Shown one piece after another: positions 1-14,400 of a DNA stretch of 64,000 nt. A program made the position numbers and the translations under genes. The notes under the pieces are model-generated. The model did no database searches. It worked only from the letters and a program-made list of their open reading frames with translations, and was not told the origin of the DNA. The stretch comes from Spongilla lacustris (lineage: Eukaryota > Porifera > Demospongiae > Spongillida > Spongillidae). Each line of letters opens with the position of its first letter. The first letter of the stretch is position 1. Location of the stretch: assembly GCA_949361645.1 (NCBI GenBank), contig OX442418.1, positions 7,443,376 to 7,507,375 on the forward strand. Direction: 5' to 3'.

Positions 1-1
1 C

Positions 2-1111
2 CTTGACAAAGAATACCAGTCTGTTATGGACAGGTACCCGGGTATGAGGAAATTTTATGAATTGGCTCGGCACCATTTGGCTTTCAACGAAGAGTGCCTG
101 CAGAAAAACGTATTCCCCCTGGGAATCAGGGCCTTTGCCACATGTGCCACACTTGGAGCTGATGATACACTGAAGACCAAGTACGTTGAAATCCTTACAA
201 GGACCAGCACGGAACTCACCATAGCAAACGTGCAACATCTCCACAAGGTAGCCACACAAACAAACTCAATGCTAGACAAAATTGAAAAAGAGCTCGACTC
301 AGTGAAAGACGAAGTTATCCTGAGCCAGTGGCGCAACACCCAAACAACCTCACTAGAGCACATGACAAAGCTACATGATGCACTACAGGAGAAGAGGAAA
401 AAGAAGATTCAGAAAACGGTACAAGCACACAAAGCAAACCGAATATACACAGAAGAGTGCCTCAGGACCCGCACCCTACCCTCCAAACTCACACCCCCAG
501 ACTCCCAAAGAGAGGTGACAACCCCCCAGGTCCCCCCTCAGCCCCTGCTTCCCGAGTCCACCCGCCCACCAAGGCCTACTGCAACAAACACCAAGACCAC
601 CCACCTTCAACAAGTCCCCCCTCAGCCCCTGCTTCCCGAGTCCACCTGCCCACCAAGGCCTACTGCAACAAACACCAAGACCACCCACCCTCAACATCCC
701 CCACACCCAAAAGTACAAGTCCCAGTGAAACAAAAGAACCAACAGAAACAACACCCTAACCCCACCCCACCACTGAACAGTTATCAGCCCAGTCGACAAC
801 AGAAGCAACAATACAACCCCACCCCAATCATCCCACCATTGATGTCACTCCGGCCCCAACCAACCTACAAGCCCAACATCCATCAACCCAACCATGATGC
901 GCCATCCTGCAACCCCCTCAGACGAAACACGCCTCTCCTACCCCTCCCACCCCCTCCACTCATGACACTAATGTTTGACAACAGGTGGCCACTAATCCCA
1001 CCCTGGATGACACCTGTACCACAATCCCTCACAAGCTGGCCATACCCCACTCCGCACCCCTACTACCCACCCATGTACCAATCCCAACCACCATACCTCC
1101 ACCCTTTTTAG
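2..1111 (+). CDS. Unrecognised protein, 3' part, proline-rich C-terminus
   Basis: The frame is open from the left edge of the window. The first Met in view is at 26, but eight in-frame codons precede it, so the true start probably lies upstream and the gene is partial. Numbering from that Met gives 361 residues. Residues 1-150 look helical and charged, ending in a basic stretch (KEKRKKKIQK, about 122-132). From about 155 to the end the protein is proline/threonine/glutamine-rich low complexity, with LLPLPPPPLM and a tyrosine/proline-rich tail. An in-frame 84-bp duplication repeats 28 residues. The stop is TAG at 1109-1111, about 90 bp before the satellite. I do not recognise a family. The N-terminal half faintly recalls small ORF1-like proteins that accompany invertebrate retroelements, but that is only an impression. 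It could equally be the last exon of a host gene. Confidence 0.55.
   Translation, partial: LDKEYQSVMDRYPGMRKFYELARHHLAFNEECLQKNVFPLGIRAFATCATLGADDTLKTKYVEILTRTSTELTIANVQHLHKVATQTNSMLDKIEKELDSVKDEVILSQWRNTQTTSLEHMTKLHDALQEKRKKKIQKTVQAHKANRIYTEECLRTRTLPSKLTPPDSQREVTTPQVPPQPLLPESTRPPRPTATNTKTTHLQQVPPQPLLPESTCPPRPTATNTKTTHPQHPPHPKVQVPVKQKNQQKQHPNPTPPLNSYQPSRQQKQQYNPTPIIPPLMSLRPQPTYKPNIHQPNHDAPSCNPLRRNTPLLPLPPPPLMTLMFDNRWPLIPPWMTPVPQSLTSWPYPTPHPYYPPMYQSQPPYLHPF
530..697 (+). repeat. 84-bp in-frame tandem duplication inside the partial CDS
   Basis: Two adjacent 84-bp units (530-613 and 614-697) differ at only a few bases. Each encodes the same 28-residue block starting VPPQPLLPEST, with an R/C change between copies. 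The period is a multiple of three, so the frame is kept, and the block belongs to the proline-rich tail. Confidence 0.85.
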
Positions 1112-1202
1112 AACCCCTCTACTCCACATTCACATATAAAGACTCCAGTGGCGTAGAGGGCATTCAAGGAGGACCAATGCAAATTGGCCCCTCACCTTTA
1201 AA
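1112..1202. other. Short non-satellite spacer
   Basis: This short stretch lies between the stop codon of the partial CDS and the first recognisable satellite sequence. It does not match the 179-bp monomer. I see no clear AATAAA polyadenylation signal or other element in it. Confidence 0.5.
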
Positions 1203-1509
1203 TTAAACCATAAGTGTTGTTTCTAAACTGAGATATTCACAATACATGTAGTATCATTAAAATCATAATAACGACTATTAATAATTAAACCAAAACTAGT
1301 TAGTAAATCTATTTACATATTGGTGGTATGTCTGAGTGTATTAGATTTAATACACCATTGAATGGTTTATGATAAACCATGTTAAACCATAAGTGTTGTT
1401 TCTAAACTGAGATATTCACAATACATGTAGTATCATTAAAATCATAATAACGACTATTAATAATTAAACCATTATTAGTTATTAAATCTATTTACATATT
1501 GGTGGTATG
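1203..1509 (-). repeat. Satellite monomers in reverse orientation (about 1.7 copies)
   Basis: The sequence reads as the reverse complement of the 179-bp monomer that fills the rest of the array. Landmarks appear inverted: TAAACCATAAGTGTTG, GAGATATTCACAATACATG and ATATTGGTGGTATG. It ends at about 1509, where forward-strand satellite begins directly with TTTTAATGATACTACATG. The two orientations meet at different phases of the monomer, so the centre is not a perfect palindrome. Confidence 0.9.
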
Positions 1510-1569
1510 TTTTAATGATACTACATGTATTGTGAATATCTCAGTTTAGAAACAACACTTATGGTTTAA

Positions 1570-1588
1570 CATGGTTTATCATAAACCA
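1570..1588. repeat. Representative hairpin dyad present in nearly every monomer
   Basis: ATGGTTTATCATAAACCAT has an 8-bp perfect stem and a 3-nt TCA loop. It sits about 60 bp after the TGATAC landmark and recurs each 179 bp throughout the array. It is mostly conserved even in diverged monomers, although variants such as ATGGTTTCTCATAAACCAT and ATGGTTCATCATAAACCAT break one pair. Confidence 0.9.
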
Positions 1589-4500
1589 TTCAATGGTATA
1601 TTAAATTTAATACACTCAGACATATCAACAATATGTAAATAGATTCACTAACTAGTAATGGTTTAATTATTAATAGTCGTTATTATGATTTTAATGATAC
1701 TACATGTATTGTGAATATCTCAGTTTAGAAACAACACTTATGGTTTAACATGGTTTATCATAAACCATTCAATGGTGTATTAAATCTAATACACTCAGAC
1801 ATACCACCAATATGTAAATAGATTTACTAACTAGTAATGGTTTAATTATTAATAGTCGTTATTATGATTTTAATGATACTACATGTATTGTGAATATCTC
1901 AGTTTAGAAACAGCACTTATGGTTTAACATGGTTTATCATAAACCATTCAATGGTATATTAAATTTAATACACTCAGACGTACCACCAATATGTAAATAG
2001 ATTTACTAACTAGTTTTGGTTTAATTATTAATAGTCGTTATTATGATTTTAATGATACTACATGTATTGTGAATATCTCAGTTTAGAAACAACACTTATG
2101 GTTTAACATGGTTCATCATAAACCATTCAATGGTAAATTAAATCCAATACACTCAGACATACCAAATATATGTAAATAGATTTACTAACTAGTAATGGTT
2201 TAATTATTAATAGTCGTTATTATGATTTTAATGATACTACATGTATTGTGAATATCTCAGTTTAGAAACAACACTTATGGTTTAACATGGTTTATCATAA
2301 ACCATTCAATGGTATATTAAATCTAATACACTCAGACATATCAACAATATGTAAATAGATTCACTAACTAGTAATGGTTTAATTATTAATAGTCGTTATT
2401 ATGATTTTAATGATACTACATGTATTGTGAATATCTAAGTTTAGAAACAACACTTATGGTTTAACATGGTTTATCATAAACCATTCAATGGTATATTAAA
2501 TTTAACACACTCAGACGTACCACCAATATGTAAATAGATTTACTAACTAGTAATGGTTTAATTATTAATAGTCGTTATTATGATTTTAATGATACTACAT
2601 GTATTGTGAATATCTCAGTTTAGAAACAACACTTATGGTTTAACATGGTTTATCATAAACCATTCAATGGTGTATTAAATATAATACACTCAGACATACC
2701 ACCAATATGTAAATAGATTTACTAACTAGTAATGGTTTAATTATTAATAGTCGTTATTATGATTTTAATGATACTACATGTATTGTGAATATCTCAGTTT
2801 AGAAACAACACTTATGGTTTAACATGGTTTATCATAAACCATTCAATGGTGTATAAAATCTAATACACTCAGACATACCACCAATATGTAAATAGATTTA
2901 CTAACTAGTAATGGTTTAATTATTAATAGTCGTTATTATGATTTTAATGATACTACATGTATTGTGAATATCTCAGCTTAGAAACAACACTTATGGTTTA
3001 ACATGGTTTATCATAAACCATTCAATGGTGTATTAAATCTAATACACTCAGACATCCCAGTCATATGTAAATAGATTTACCATGTAGTGATGGTTTAATT
3101 ATTAAAGGTCGTTATTATGATTTTAATGATACTACATGTATTGTGAATATCTCAGTTTAGAAACAACACTTATGGTTTAACATGGTTTATCATAAACCAT
3201 TCAATGGTAAATTAAATCTAATACACTCAGACATACCACCTATATGTAAATAGATTTACTAACTAGTAATGGTTTAATTATTAATAGTCGTTATTATGAT
3301 TTTAATGATTCTACATGTATTGTGAATATCTCAGTTTAGAAGCAACACTTATGGTTTAACAAGGTTTATCATAAACCATTCAATGGTGTATTAAATCTAA
3401 TACACTCAGACATACCACCAATATGTAAATAGATTTACTAACTAGTAATGGTTTAATTATTAATAGTCGTTATTATGATTTTAATGATACTACATGTATT
3501 GTGAATATCTCAGTTTAGAAACAACACTTATGGTTTAACATGGTTTATCATAAACCATTCAATGGTGTATTAAATCTAATACACTCAGACATCCCAATCA
3601 TATGTAAATACATTTACCAAGTAGTGATGGTTTAATTATTAAAGGTCGTTATTATGATTTTAATGATACTACATGTATTGTGAATATCTCAGTTTAGAAA
3701 CAACACTTATGGTTTAACATAGTTTATCATAAACCATTCAATGGTAAATTAAATCTAATACACTCAGACATACCACCTTTATGTAAATAGATTTACTAAC
3801 TAGTAATGGTTTAATTATTAATAGTCGTTATTATGATTTTAATGATTCTACATGTATTGTGAATATCTCAGTTTAGAAGCAACACTTATGGTTTAACATG
3901 GTTTATCATAAACCATTCAATGGTGTATTAAATCTAATACACTCAGACATACCACCAATATGTAAATAGATTTACTAACTAGTAATGGTTTAATTATTAA
4001 TAGTCGTTATTATGATTTTAATGATACTAAATGTATTGTGAATATCTCAGTTTAGCAACAACACTTATGGTTTAACATGGTTTATCATGAACCATTCAAT
4101 GGTATATTAAATTTAATACACTCAGACTTACCACCAATATGTAAATAGATTTACTAACTAGTAATGGTTTAATTATTAATAGTCGTTATTATGATTTTAA
4201 TGATACTACATGTATTGTAAATATCTCAGTTTAGAAACAACACTTATGGTTTAACATGGTTTATCATAAACCATTCAATGGTGTATTAAATCTAATACAC
4301 TCAGACATCCCAGTCATATGTAAATAGATTTACCATGTAGTGATGGTTTAATTATTAAAGGTCGTTATTATGATTTTAATGATACTACATGTATTGTGAA
4401 TATCTCAGTTTAGAAACAACACTTATGGTTTATCATAAACCATTCAATGGTGTATTAAATCTAATACACTCAGACATCCCAGTCATATGTAAATACATTT

Positions 4501-5219
4501 ACCAAGTAGTGATGGTTTAATTATTAAAGGTCGTTATTATGATTTTAATGATACTACATGTATTGTGAATATCTCAGTTTAGAAACAACACTTATGGTTT
4601 AACATAGTTTATCATAAACCATTCAATGGTAAATTAAATCTAATACACTCAGACATACCACCTTTATGTAAATAGATTTACTAACTAGTAATGGTTTAAT
4701 TATTAATAGTCGTTATTATGATTTTAATGATTCTACATGTATTGTGAATATCTCAGTTTAGAAGCAACACTTATGGTTTAACATGGTTTATCATAAACCA
4801 TTCAATGGTGTATTAAATCTAATACACTCAGACATACCACCAATATGTAAATAGATTTACTAACTAGTAATGGTTTAATTATTAATAGTCGTTATTATGA
4901 TTTTAATGATACTACATGTATTGTGAATATCTCAGTTTAGAAACAACACTTATGGTTTAACATGGTTTATCATAAACCATTCAATGGTATATTAAATTTT
5001 ATACATTCAGACGTACCACCAATATGTAGATAGATTTACTAACTAGTAATGGTTTAATTATTAATAGTCGTTATTATGATTTTAATGATACTACATGTAT
5101 TGTGAATATCTCAGTTTAGAAACCACACTTATGGTTTAACATGGTTTATCATAAACCATTCAATGGTAAATTAAATCTAATACACTCAGACATATCACCT
5201 ATATGTAAATAGATTTACT

Positions 5220-7930
5220 AACTAGTAATGGTTTAATTATTAATAGTCGTTATTATGATTTTAATGATACTACATGTATTGTGAATATCTCAGTTTAGAA
5301 ACAACACTTATGGTTTAACATGGTTTATCATAAACCATTCAATGGTAAATTAAATCTAATACACTCAGACATATCACCTATATGTAAATAGATTTACTAA
5401 CTAGTAATGGTTTAATTATAATAGTCGTTATTATGATTTTAATGATTCTACATGTATTGTGAATATCTCAGTTTAGAAGCAACACTTATGGTTTAACATG
5501 GTTTATCATAAACCATTCAATGGTGTATTAAATCTAATACACTCAGACATACCACCAATATGTAAATAGATTTACTAACTAGTAATGGTTTAATTATTAA
5601 TAGTCGTTATTATGATTTTAATGTTACTACATGTATTGTGAATATCTCAGTTTAGATACAACACATGGTTTAACATGGTTTATCATAAACCATTGAATGG
5701 TATATTAAATTTAATACACTCAGACGTACCACCAATATGTAAATAGATTTACTAAGTAGTAATGGTTTAATTATTAATAGTCGTTATTATGATTTTAATG
5801 ATACTACATGTATTGTGAATATCTCAGTTTAGAAACAACACTTATGGTTTAACATGGTTTATCATAAACCATTCAATGGTATATTAAATCTAATACACTC
5901 AGACATATCAACAATATGTAAATAGATTCACTAACTAGTAATGGTTTAATTATTAATAGTCGTTATTATGATTTTAATGATACTACATGTATTGTGAATA
6001 TCTCAGTTTAGAAACCACACTTATGGTTTAACATGGTTTATCATAAACCATTCAATGGTAAATTAAATCTAATACACTCAGACATATCACCTATATGTAA
6101 ATAGATTTACTAACTAGTAATGGTTTAATTATTAATAGTCGTTATTATGATTTTAATGATACTACATGTATTGTGAATATCTCAGTTTAGAAACAACACT
6201 TATGGTTTAACATGGTTTATCATAAACCATTCAATGGTAAATTAAATCTAATACACTCAGACATATCACCTATATGTAAATAGATTTACTAACTAGTAAT
6301 GGTTTAATTATAATAGTCGTTATTATGATTTTAATGATTCTACATGTATTGTGAATATCTCAGTTTAGAAGCAACACTTATGGTTTAACATGGTTTATCA
6401 TAAACCATTCAATGGTAAATTAAATCTAATACACTCAGACATATCACCTATATGTAAATAGATTTACTAACTAGTAATGGTTTAATTATAATAGTCGTTA
6501 TTATGATTTTAATGATTCTACATGTATTGTGAATATCTCAGTTTAGAAGCAACACTTATGGTTTAACATGGTTTATCATAAACCATTCAATGGTGTATTA
6601 AATCTAATACACTCAGACATACCACCAATATGTAAATAGATTTACTAACTAGTAATGGTTTAATTATTAATAGTCGTTATTATGATTTTAATGTTACTAC
6701 ATGTATTGTGAATATCTCAGTTTAGATACAACACATGGTTTAACATGGTTTATCATAAACCATTGAATGGTATATTAAATTTAATACACTCAGACGTACC
6801 ACCAATATGTAAATAGATTTACTAAGTAGTAATGGTTTAATTATTAATAGTCGTTATTATGATTTTAATGATACTACATGTATTGTGAATATCTCAGTTT
6901 AGAAACAACACTTATGGTTTAACATGGTTTATCATAAACCATTCAATGGTATATTAAATCTAATACACTCAGACATATCAACAATATGTAAATAGATTCA
7001 CTAACTAGTAATGGTTTAATTATTAATAGTCGTTATTATGATTTTAATGATACTACATGTATTGTGAATATCTCAGTTTAGAAACCACACTTATGGTTTA
7101 ACATGGTTTATCATAAACCATTCAATGGTAAATTAAATCTAATACACTCAGACATATCACCTATATGTAAATAGATTTACTAACTAGTAATGGTTTAATT
7201 ATTAATAGTCGTTATTATGATTTTAATGATACTACATGTATTGTGAATATCTCAGTTTAGAAACAACACTTATGGTTTAACATGGTTTATCATAAACCAT
7301 TCAATGGTAAATTAAATCTAATACACTCAGACATATCACCTATATGTAAATAGATTTACTAACTAGTAATGGTTTAATTATAATAGTCGTTATTATGATT
7401 TTAATGATTCTACATGTATTGTGAATATCTCAGTTTAGAAGCAACACTTATGGTTTAACATGGTTTATCATAAACCATTCAATGGTGTATTAAATCTAAT
7501 ACACTCAGACATACCACCAATATGTAAATAGATTTACTAACTAGTAATGGTTTAATTATTAATAGTCGTTATTATGATTTTAATGTTACTACATGTATTG
7601 TGAATATCTCAGTTTAGATACAACACATGGTTTAACATGGTTTATCATAAACCATTGAATGGTATATTAAATTTAATACACTCAGACGTACCACCAATAT
7701 GTAAATAGATTTACTAAGTAGTAATGGTTTAATTATTAATAGTCGTTATTATGATTTTAATGATACTACATGTATTGTGAATATCTCAGTTTAGAAACAA
7801 CACTTATTGTTTAACATGGTTTATCATAAACCATTCAATGGTATATTAAATCTAATACACTCAGACATATCAACAATATGTAAATAGATTCACTAACTAG
7901 TAATGGTTTAATTATTAATAGTCGTTATTA
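5220..7930 (+). repeat. Local higher-order duplication, 892- and 1070-bp units
   Basis: Rare variants recur at multi-monomer spacing. The shortened TTTAATTATAATAG starts at 5411, 6303, 6481 and 7373 (steps of 892, 178 and 892). The ATGTTACTAC variant starts at 5621, 6691 and 7583 (steps of 1070 and 892). These are about 5- and 6-monomer blocks and indicate recent local unequal exchange. Confidence 0.75.
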
Positions 7931-8449
7931 TGATTTTAATGATACTACATGTATTGTGAATATCTCAGTTTAGAAACAACACTTATGGTTTAACATGGTT
8001 TATCATAAACCATTCAATGGTGTATTAAATCTAATACACTCAGACATCCCAGTCATATGTAAACACATTTACCAAGTAGTGATGGTTTAATTATTAATAG
8101 TCGTTATTATGATTTTAATGATACTACATGTATTGTGAATATCTCAGTTTAGAAACAACACTTATGGTTTAACATGGTTTATCATAAACCATTCAATGGT
8201 AAATTAAATCTAATACACTCAGACATATCACCTATATGTATATAGATTTACTAACTAGTAATGGTTTAATTATTAATAGTCGTTATTATGATTTTAATGA
8301 TACTACATGTATTGTGAATATCTCAGTTTAGAAACAACACTTATGGTTTAACATGGTTTATCATAAAACATTCAATGGTGTATTAAATCTAATACACTCA
8401 GACATACCACCTTTATGTAAATAGATTTACTAACTAGTAATGGTTTAAT

Positions 8450-11400
8450 TATTAATAGTCGTTATTATGATTTTAATGATTCTACATGTATTGTGAATAT
8501 CTCAGTTTACAAGCAACACTTATGGTTTAACATGGTTTATCATAAACCATTCAATGGTGTATTAAATCTAATACACTCAGACATACCACCAATATGTAAA
8601 TAGATTTACTAACTAGTAATGGTTTAATTATTAATAGTCGTTATTATGATTTTAATGATACAACATGTATTGTGAATATCTCAGTTTAGAAACAACACTT
8701 ATGGTTTAACATGGTTTATCATAAACCATTCAATGGTATATTAAATTTAATACACTCAGACGTACCACCAATATGTAAATAGATTTACTAACTAGTTTTG
8801 GTTTAATTATTAATAGTCGTTATTATGATTTTAATGATACTACATGTATTGTGAATATCTCAGTTTAGAAACAACACTTATGGTTTAACATGGTTCATCA
8901 TAAACCATTCAATGGTAAATTAAATCCAATACACTCAGACATACCAAATATATGTAAATAGATTTACTAATTAGTAATGGTTTAATTATTAATAGTCGTT
9001 ATTATGATTTTAATGATACTACATGTATTGTGAATATCTCAGTTTAGAAACAACACTTATGGTTTAACATGGTTTATCATAAACCATTCAATGGTATATT
9101 AAATCTAATACACTCAGACATATCAACAATATGTAAATAGATTCACTAACTAGTAATGGTTTAATTATTAATAGTCGTTATTATGATTTTAATGATACTA
9201 CATGTATTGTGAATATCTCAGTTTAGAAACAACACTTATGGTTTAACATGGTTTATCATAAACCATTCAATGGTGTATTAAATCTAATACACTCAGACAT
9301 CCCAGTCATATGTAAATAGATTTACCATGTAGTGATGGTTTAATTATTAAAGGTCGTTATTATGATTTTAATGATACTACATGTATTGTGAATATCTCAG
9401 TTTAGAAACAACACTTATGGTTTAACATGGTTTATCATAAACCATTCAATGGTAAATTAAATCTAATACACTCAGACATATCACCTATATGTAAATAGAT
9501 TTACTAACTAGTAATGTTTTAATTATTAATAGTCGTTATTATGATTTTAATGATTCTACATGTATTGTGAATATCTCAGTTTAGAAGCAACACTTATGGT
9601 TTAACATGGTTTATCATAAACCATTCAATGGTGTATTAAATCTAATACACTCAGACATACCACCAATATGTAAATAGATTTACTAACTAGTAATGGTTTA
9701 ATTATTAATAGTCGTTATTATGATTTTAATGATACTACATGTATTGTGAATATCTCAGTTTAGAAACAACACTTATGGTTTACATGGTTTATCATAAACC
9801 ATTCAATGGTATATTAAATTTAATACACTCAGACGTACCACCAATATGTAAATAGATTTACTAACTAGTAATGGTTTAATTATTAATAGTCGTTATTATG
9901 ATTTTAATGATACTACATGTATTGTGAATATCTCAGTTTAGAAACAACACTTATGGTTTAACATGGTTTATCATAAACCATTCAATGGTGTATTAAATCT
10001 AATACACTCAGACATACCACCAATATGTAAATAGATTTACTAAGTAGTAATGGTTTAATTATTAATAGTCGTTATTATGATTTTAATGATACTACATGTA
10101 TTGTGAATATCTCAGTTTAGAAACAACACTTATGGTTTAACATGGTTTATCATAAACCATTCAATGGTGTATTAAATGTAATACACTCAGACATCCCAGT
10201 CATATGTAAACACATTTACCAAGTAGTGATGGTTTAATTATTAAAGGTCGTTATTATGATTTTAATGATACTACATGTATTGTGAATATCTCAGTTTAGA
10301 AACAACACTTATGGTTTAACATGGTTTATCATAAACCATTCAATGGTAAATTAAATCTAATACACTCAGACATACCACCTATATGTAAATAGATTTACTA
10401 ACTAGTAATGGTTTAATTATTAATAGTCGTTATTATGATTTTAATGATACTACATGTATTGTGAATATCTCAGTTTAGAAACAACAGTAATAGTTTAACA
10501 TGGTTTATCATAAACCATTCAATGGTAAATTAAATCTAATCACTCAGACATACCACCTATATGTAAATAGATTTACTAAGTAGTAATGGTTTAATTATTA
10601 ATAGTCGTTAATATGATTTTATTGATACACCATGTATTGTGAATATCTCAGTTTAGAAACAACACTTATGGTTTAACATGGTTTATCATAAACCATTCAA
10701 TGGTATATTAAATCTAATACACTCAGACATACCACCAATATGTAAATAGATTTAATAACTAGTAATGGTTTAATTATTAATAGTCGTTATTATGATTTTA
10801 ATGATACTACATGTATTGTGAATATCTCAGTTTAGAAACAACACTTATGGTTTAACATGGTTTATCATAAATCATTCAATGGTGTATTAAATCTAATACA
10901 CTCAGACATACCACCAATATGTAAATAGATTTACTAACTAGTTTTGGTTTAATTATTAATAGTCGTTATTATGATTTTAATGATACTACATGTATTGTGA
11001 ATATCTCAGTTTAGAAACATCACTTATGGTTTAACATGGTTCATCATAAACCATTGAATGGTAAATTAAATCCAATACACTCAGACATACCAAATATATG
11101 TAAATAGATTTACTAACTAGTAATGGTTTAATTATTAATAGTCGCTATTATGATTTTAATGATACTACATGTATTGTGAATATCTCAGTTTAGAAACAAC
11201 ACTTATGGTTTAACATGGTTTATCATAAACCATTCAATGGTAAATTAAATCTAATACACTCAGACATATCACCTATATGTAAATAGATTTACTAACTAGT
11301 AATGGTTTAATTATTAATAGTCGTTATTATGATTTTAATGATACTACATGTATTGTGAATATCTCAGTTTAGAAACAACACTTATGGTTTAACATGGTTT

Positions 11401-14400
11401 ATCATAAACCATTCAATGGTGTATTAAATCTAATACACTCAGACATCCCAGTCATATGTAAGTAGATTTACCATGTATTGATGGTTTAATTATTAAAGGT
11501 CGTTATTATGATTTTAATGATACTACATGTATTGTGAATATCTCAGTTTAGAAACAACACTTATGGTTTAACATGGTTTATCATAAACCATTGAATGGTA
11601 TATTAAATTTAATACACTCAGACGTACCACCAATATGTAAATAGATTTACTAACTAGTAATGGTTTAATTATTAATAGTCGTTATTATGATTTTAATGAT
11701 ACTACATGTATTGTGAATATCTCAGTTTATAAGCAACACTTATGGTTTAACATGGTTTATCATAAACCATTCAATGGTGTATTAAATCTAATACACTCAG
11801 ACATACCACCAATATGTAAATAGATTTACTAACTAGTAATGGTTTAATTATTAATAGTCGTTATTATGATTTTAATGATACTACATGTATTGTGAATATC
11901 TCAGTTTAGAAACAACACTTATGTTTTAACATGGTTTATCATAAACCATTCAATGGTGTATTAAATCTAATACACTCAGACATACCACCAATATGTAAAT
12001 AGATTTACTAACTAGTAATGGTTTAATTATTAATAGTCGTTATTATGATTTTAATGATACTACATGTATTGTGAATATCTCAGTTTAGAAACAACACTTA
12101 TGGTTTAACATGGTTTATCATAAACCATTCAATGGTGTATTAAATCTAATACACTCAGACATACCACCAATATGTAAATAGATTTACTAACTAGTAATGG
12201 TTTAATTATTAATAGTCGTTATTATGATTTTAATGATACTACATGTATTGTGAATATCTCAGTTTAGAAACAACACTTATGGTTTAACATGGTTTATCAT
12301 AAACCATTCAATGGTGTATTAAATCTAATACACTCAGACATACCACCAATATGTAAATAGATTTACTAACTAGTAATGGTTTAATTATTAATAGTCGTTA
12401 TTATGATTTTAATGATACTACATGTATTGTGAATATCTCAGTTTAGAAACAACACTTATGGTTTAACATGGTTTATCATAAACCATTCAATGGTAAATTA
12501 AATCTAATACACTCAGACTTCCCAGTCATATGTAAATAGATTTACCAAGTAGTGATGGTTTAATTATTAAAGGTCGTTATTATGATTTTAATGATACTAC
12601 ATGTATTGTGAATATCTCAGTTTAGAAACAACAGTAATAGTTTAACATGGTTTATCATAAACCGTTCAATGGTAAATTAAATCTAATCACTCAGACATAC
12701 CACCTATATGTAAATAGATTTACTAAGTAGTAATGGTTTAATTATTAATAGTCGTTAATATGATTTTATTGATACACCATGTATTGTGAATATCTCAGTT
12801 TAGAAACAACACTTATGGTTTAACATGGTTTATCATAAACCATTCAATGGTATATTAAATCTAATACACTCAGACATACCACCATTATGTAAATAGATTT
12901 AATAACTAGTAATGGTTTAATTATTAATAGTCGTTATTATGATTTTAATGATACTACATGTATTGTGAATATCTCAGTTTAGAAACAACACTTATGGTTT
13001 AACATGGTTTATCATAAACCATTCAATGGTATATTAAATCTAATACACTCAGACATACCACCATTATGTAAATAGATTTAATAACTAGTAATGGTTTAAT
13101 TATTAATAGTCGTTATTATGATTTTAATGATACTACATGTATTGTGAATATCTCAGTTTAGAAACAACACTTATGGTTTAACATGGTTTATCATAAACCA
13201 TTCAATGGTGTATTAAATCTAATACACTCAGACATACCACCATTATGTAAATAGATTTAATAACTAGTAATGGTTTAATTATTAATAGTCGTTATTATGA
13301 TTTTAATGATACTACATGTATTGTGAATATCTCAGTTTAGAAACAACACTTATGGTTTAACATGGTTTATCATAAACCATTCAATGGTAAATTAAATCCA
13401 ATAAACTCAGACATACCAAATATATGTAAATAGATTTACTAACTAGTAATGGTTTAATTATTAATAGTCGTTATTATGATTTTAATGATACTACATGTAT
13501 TGTGAATATCTCAGTTTAGAAACAACACTTATGGTTTAACATGGTTTATCATAAACCATTCAATGGTATATTAAATGTAATACACTCAGACATACCACCA
13601 ATATGTAAATAGATTTAATAACTAGTAATGGTTTAATTATTAATAGTCGTTATTATGATTTTAATGATACTACATGTATTGTGAATATCTCAGTTTAGAA
13701 ACAACACTTATGGTTTAACATGGTTTATCATAAACCATTCAATGGTAAATTAAATCTAATACACTCAGACATATCACCTATATGTAAATAGATTTACTAA
13801 CTAGTAATGGTTTAATTATTAATTGTCGTTATTATGATTTTAATGATTCTACATGTATTGTGAATATCTCAGTTTAGAAGTAACACTTATGGTTTAACAT
13901 GGTTTATCATAAACCATTCAATGGTGTATTAAATGTAATACACTCAGACATCCCAGTCATATGTAAACACATTTACCAAGTAGTGATGGTTTAATTATTA
14001 AAGGTCGTTATTATGATTTTAATGATACTACATGTATTGTGAATATCTCAGTTTAGAAACAACACTTATGGTTTGACATGGTTTATCATAAACCATTCAA
14101 TGGTAAATTAAATCTAATACACTCAGACATACCACCTATATGTAAATAGATTTACTAACTAGTAATGGTTTAATTATTAATAGTCGTTATTATGATTTTA
14201 ATGATTCTACATGTATTGTGAATATCTCAGTTTACAAGCAACACTTATGGTTTAACATGGTTTATCATAAACCATTCAATGGTGTATTAAATCTAATACA
14301 CTCAGACATACCACCAATATGTAAATAGATTTACTAACTAGTAATGGTTTAATTATTAATAGTCGTTATTATGATTTTAATGATACAACATGTATTGTGA

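Noticed and set aside
55..811. Minus-strand and alternative-frame ORFs over the left-edge gene
   Set aside because: They are shadows of the proline-rich frame; their composition mirrors it (Trp/Gly-rich) and no motif is visible.
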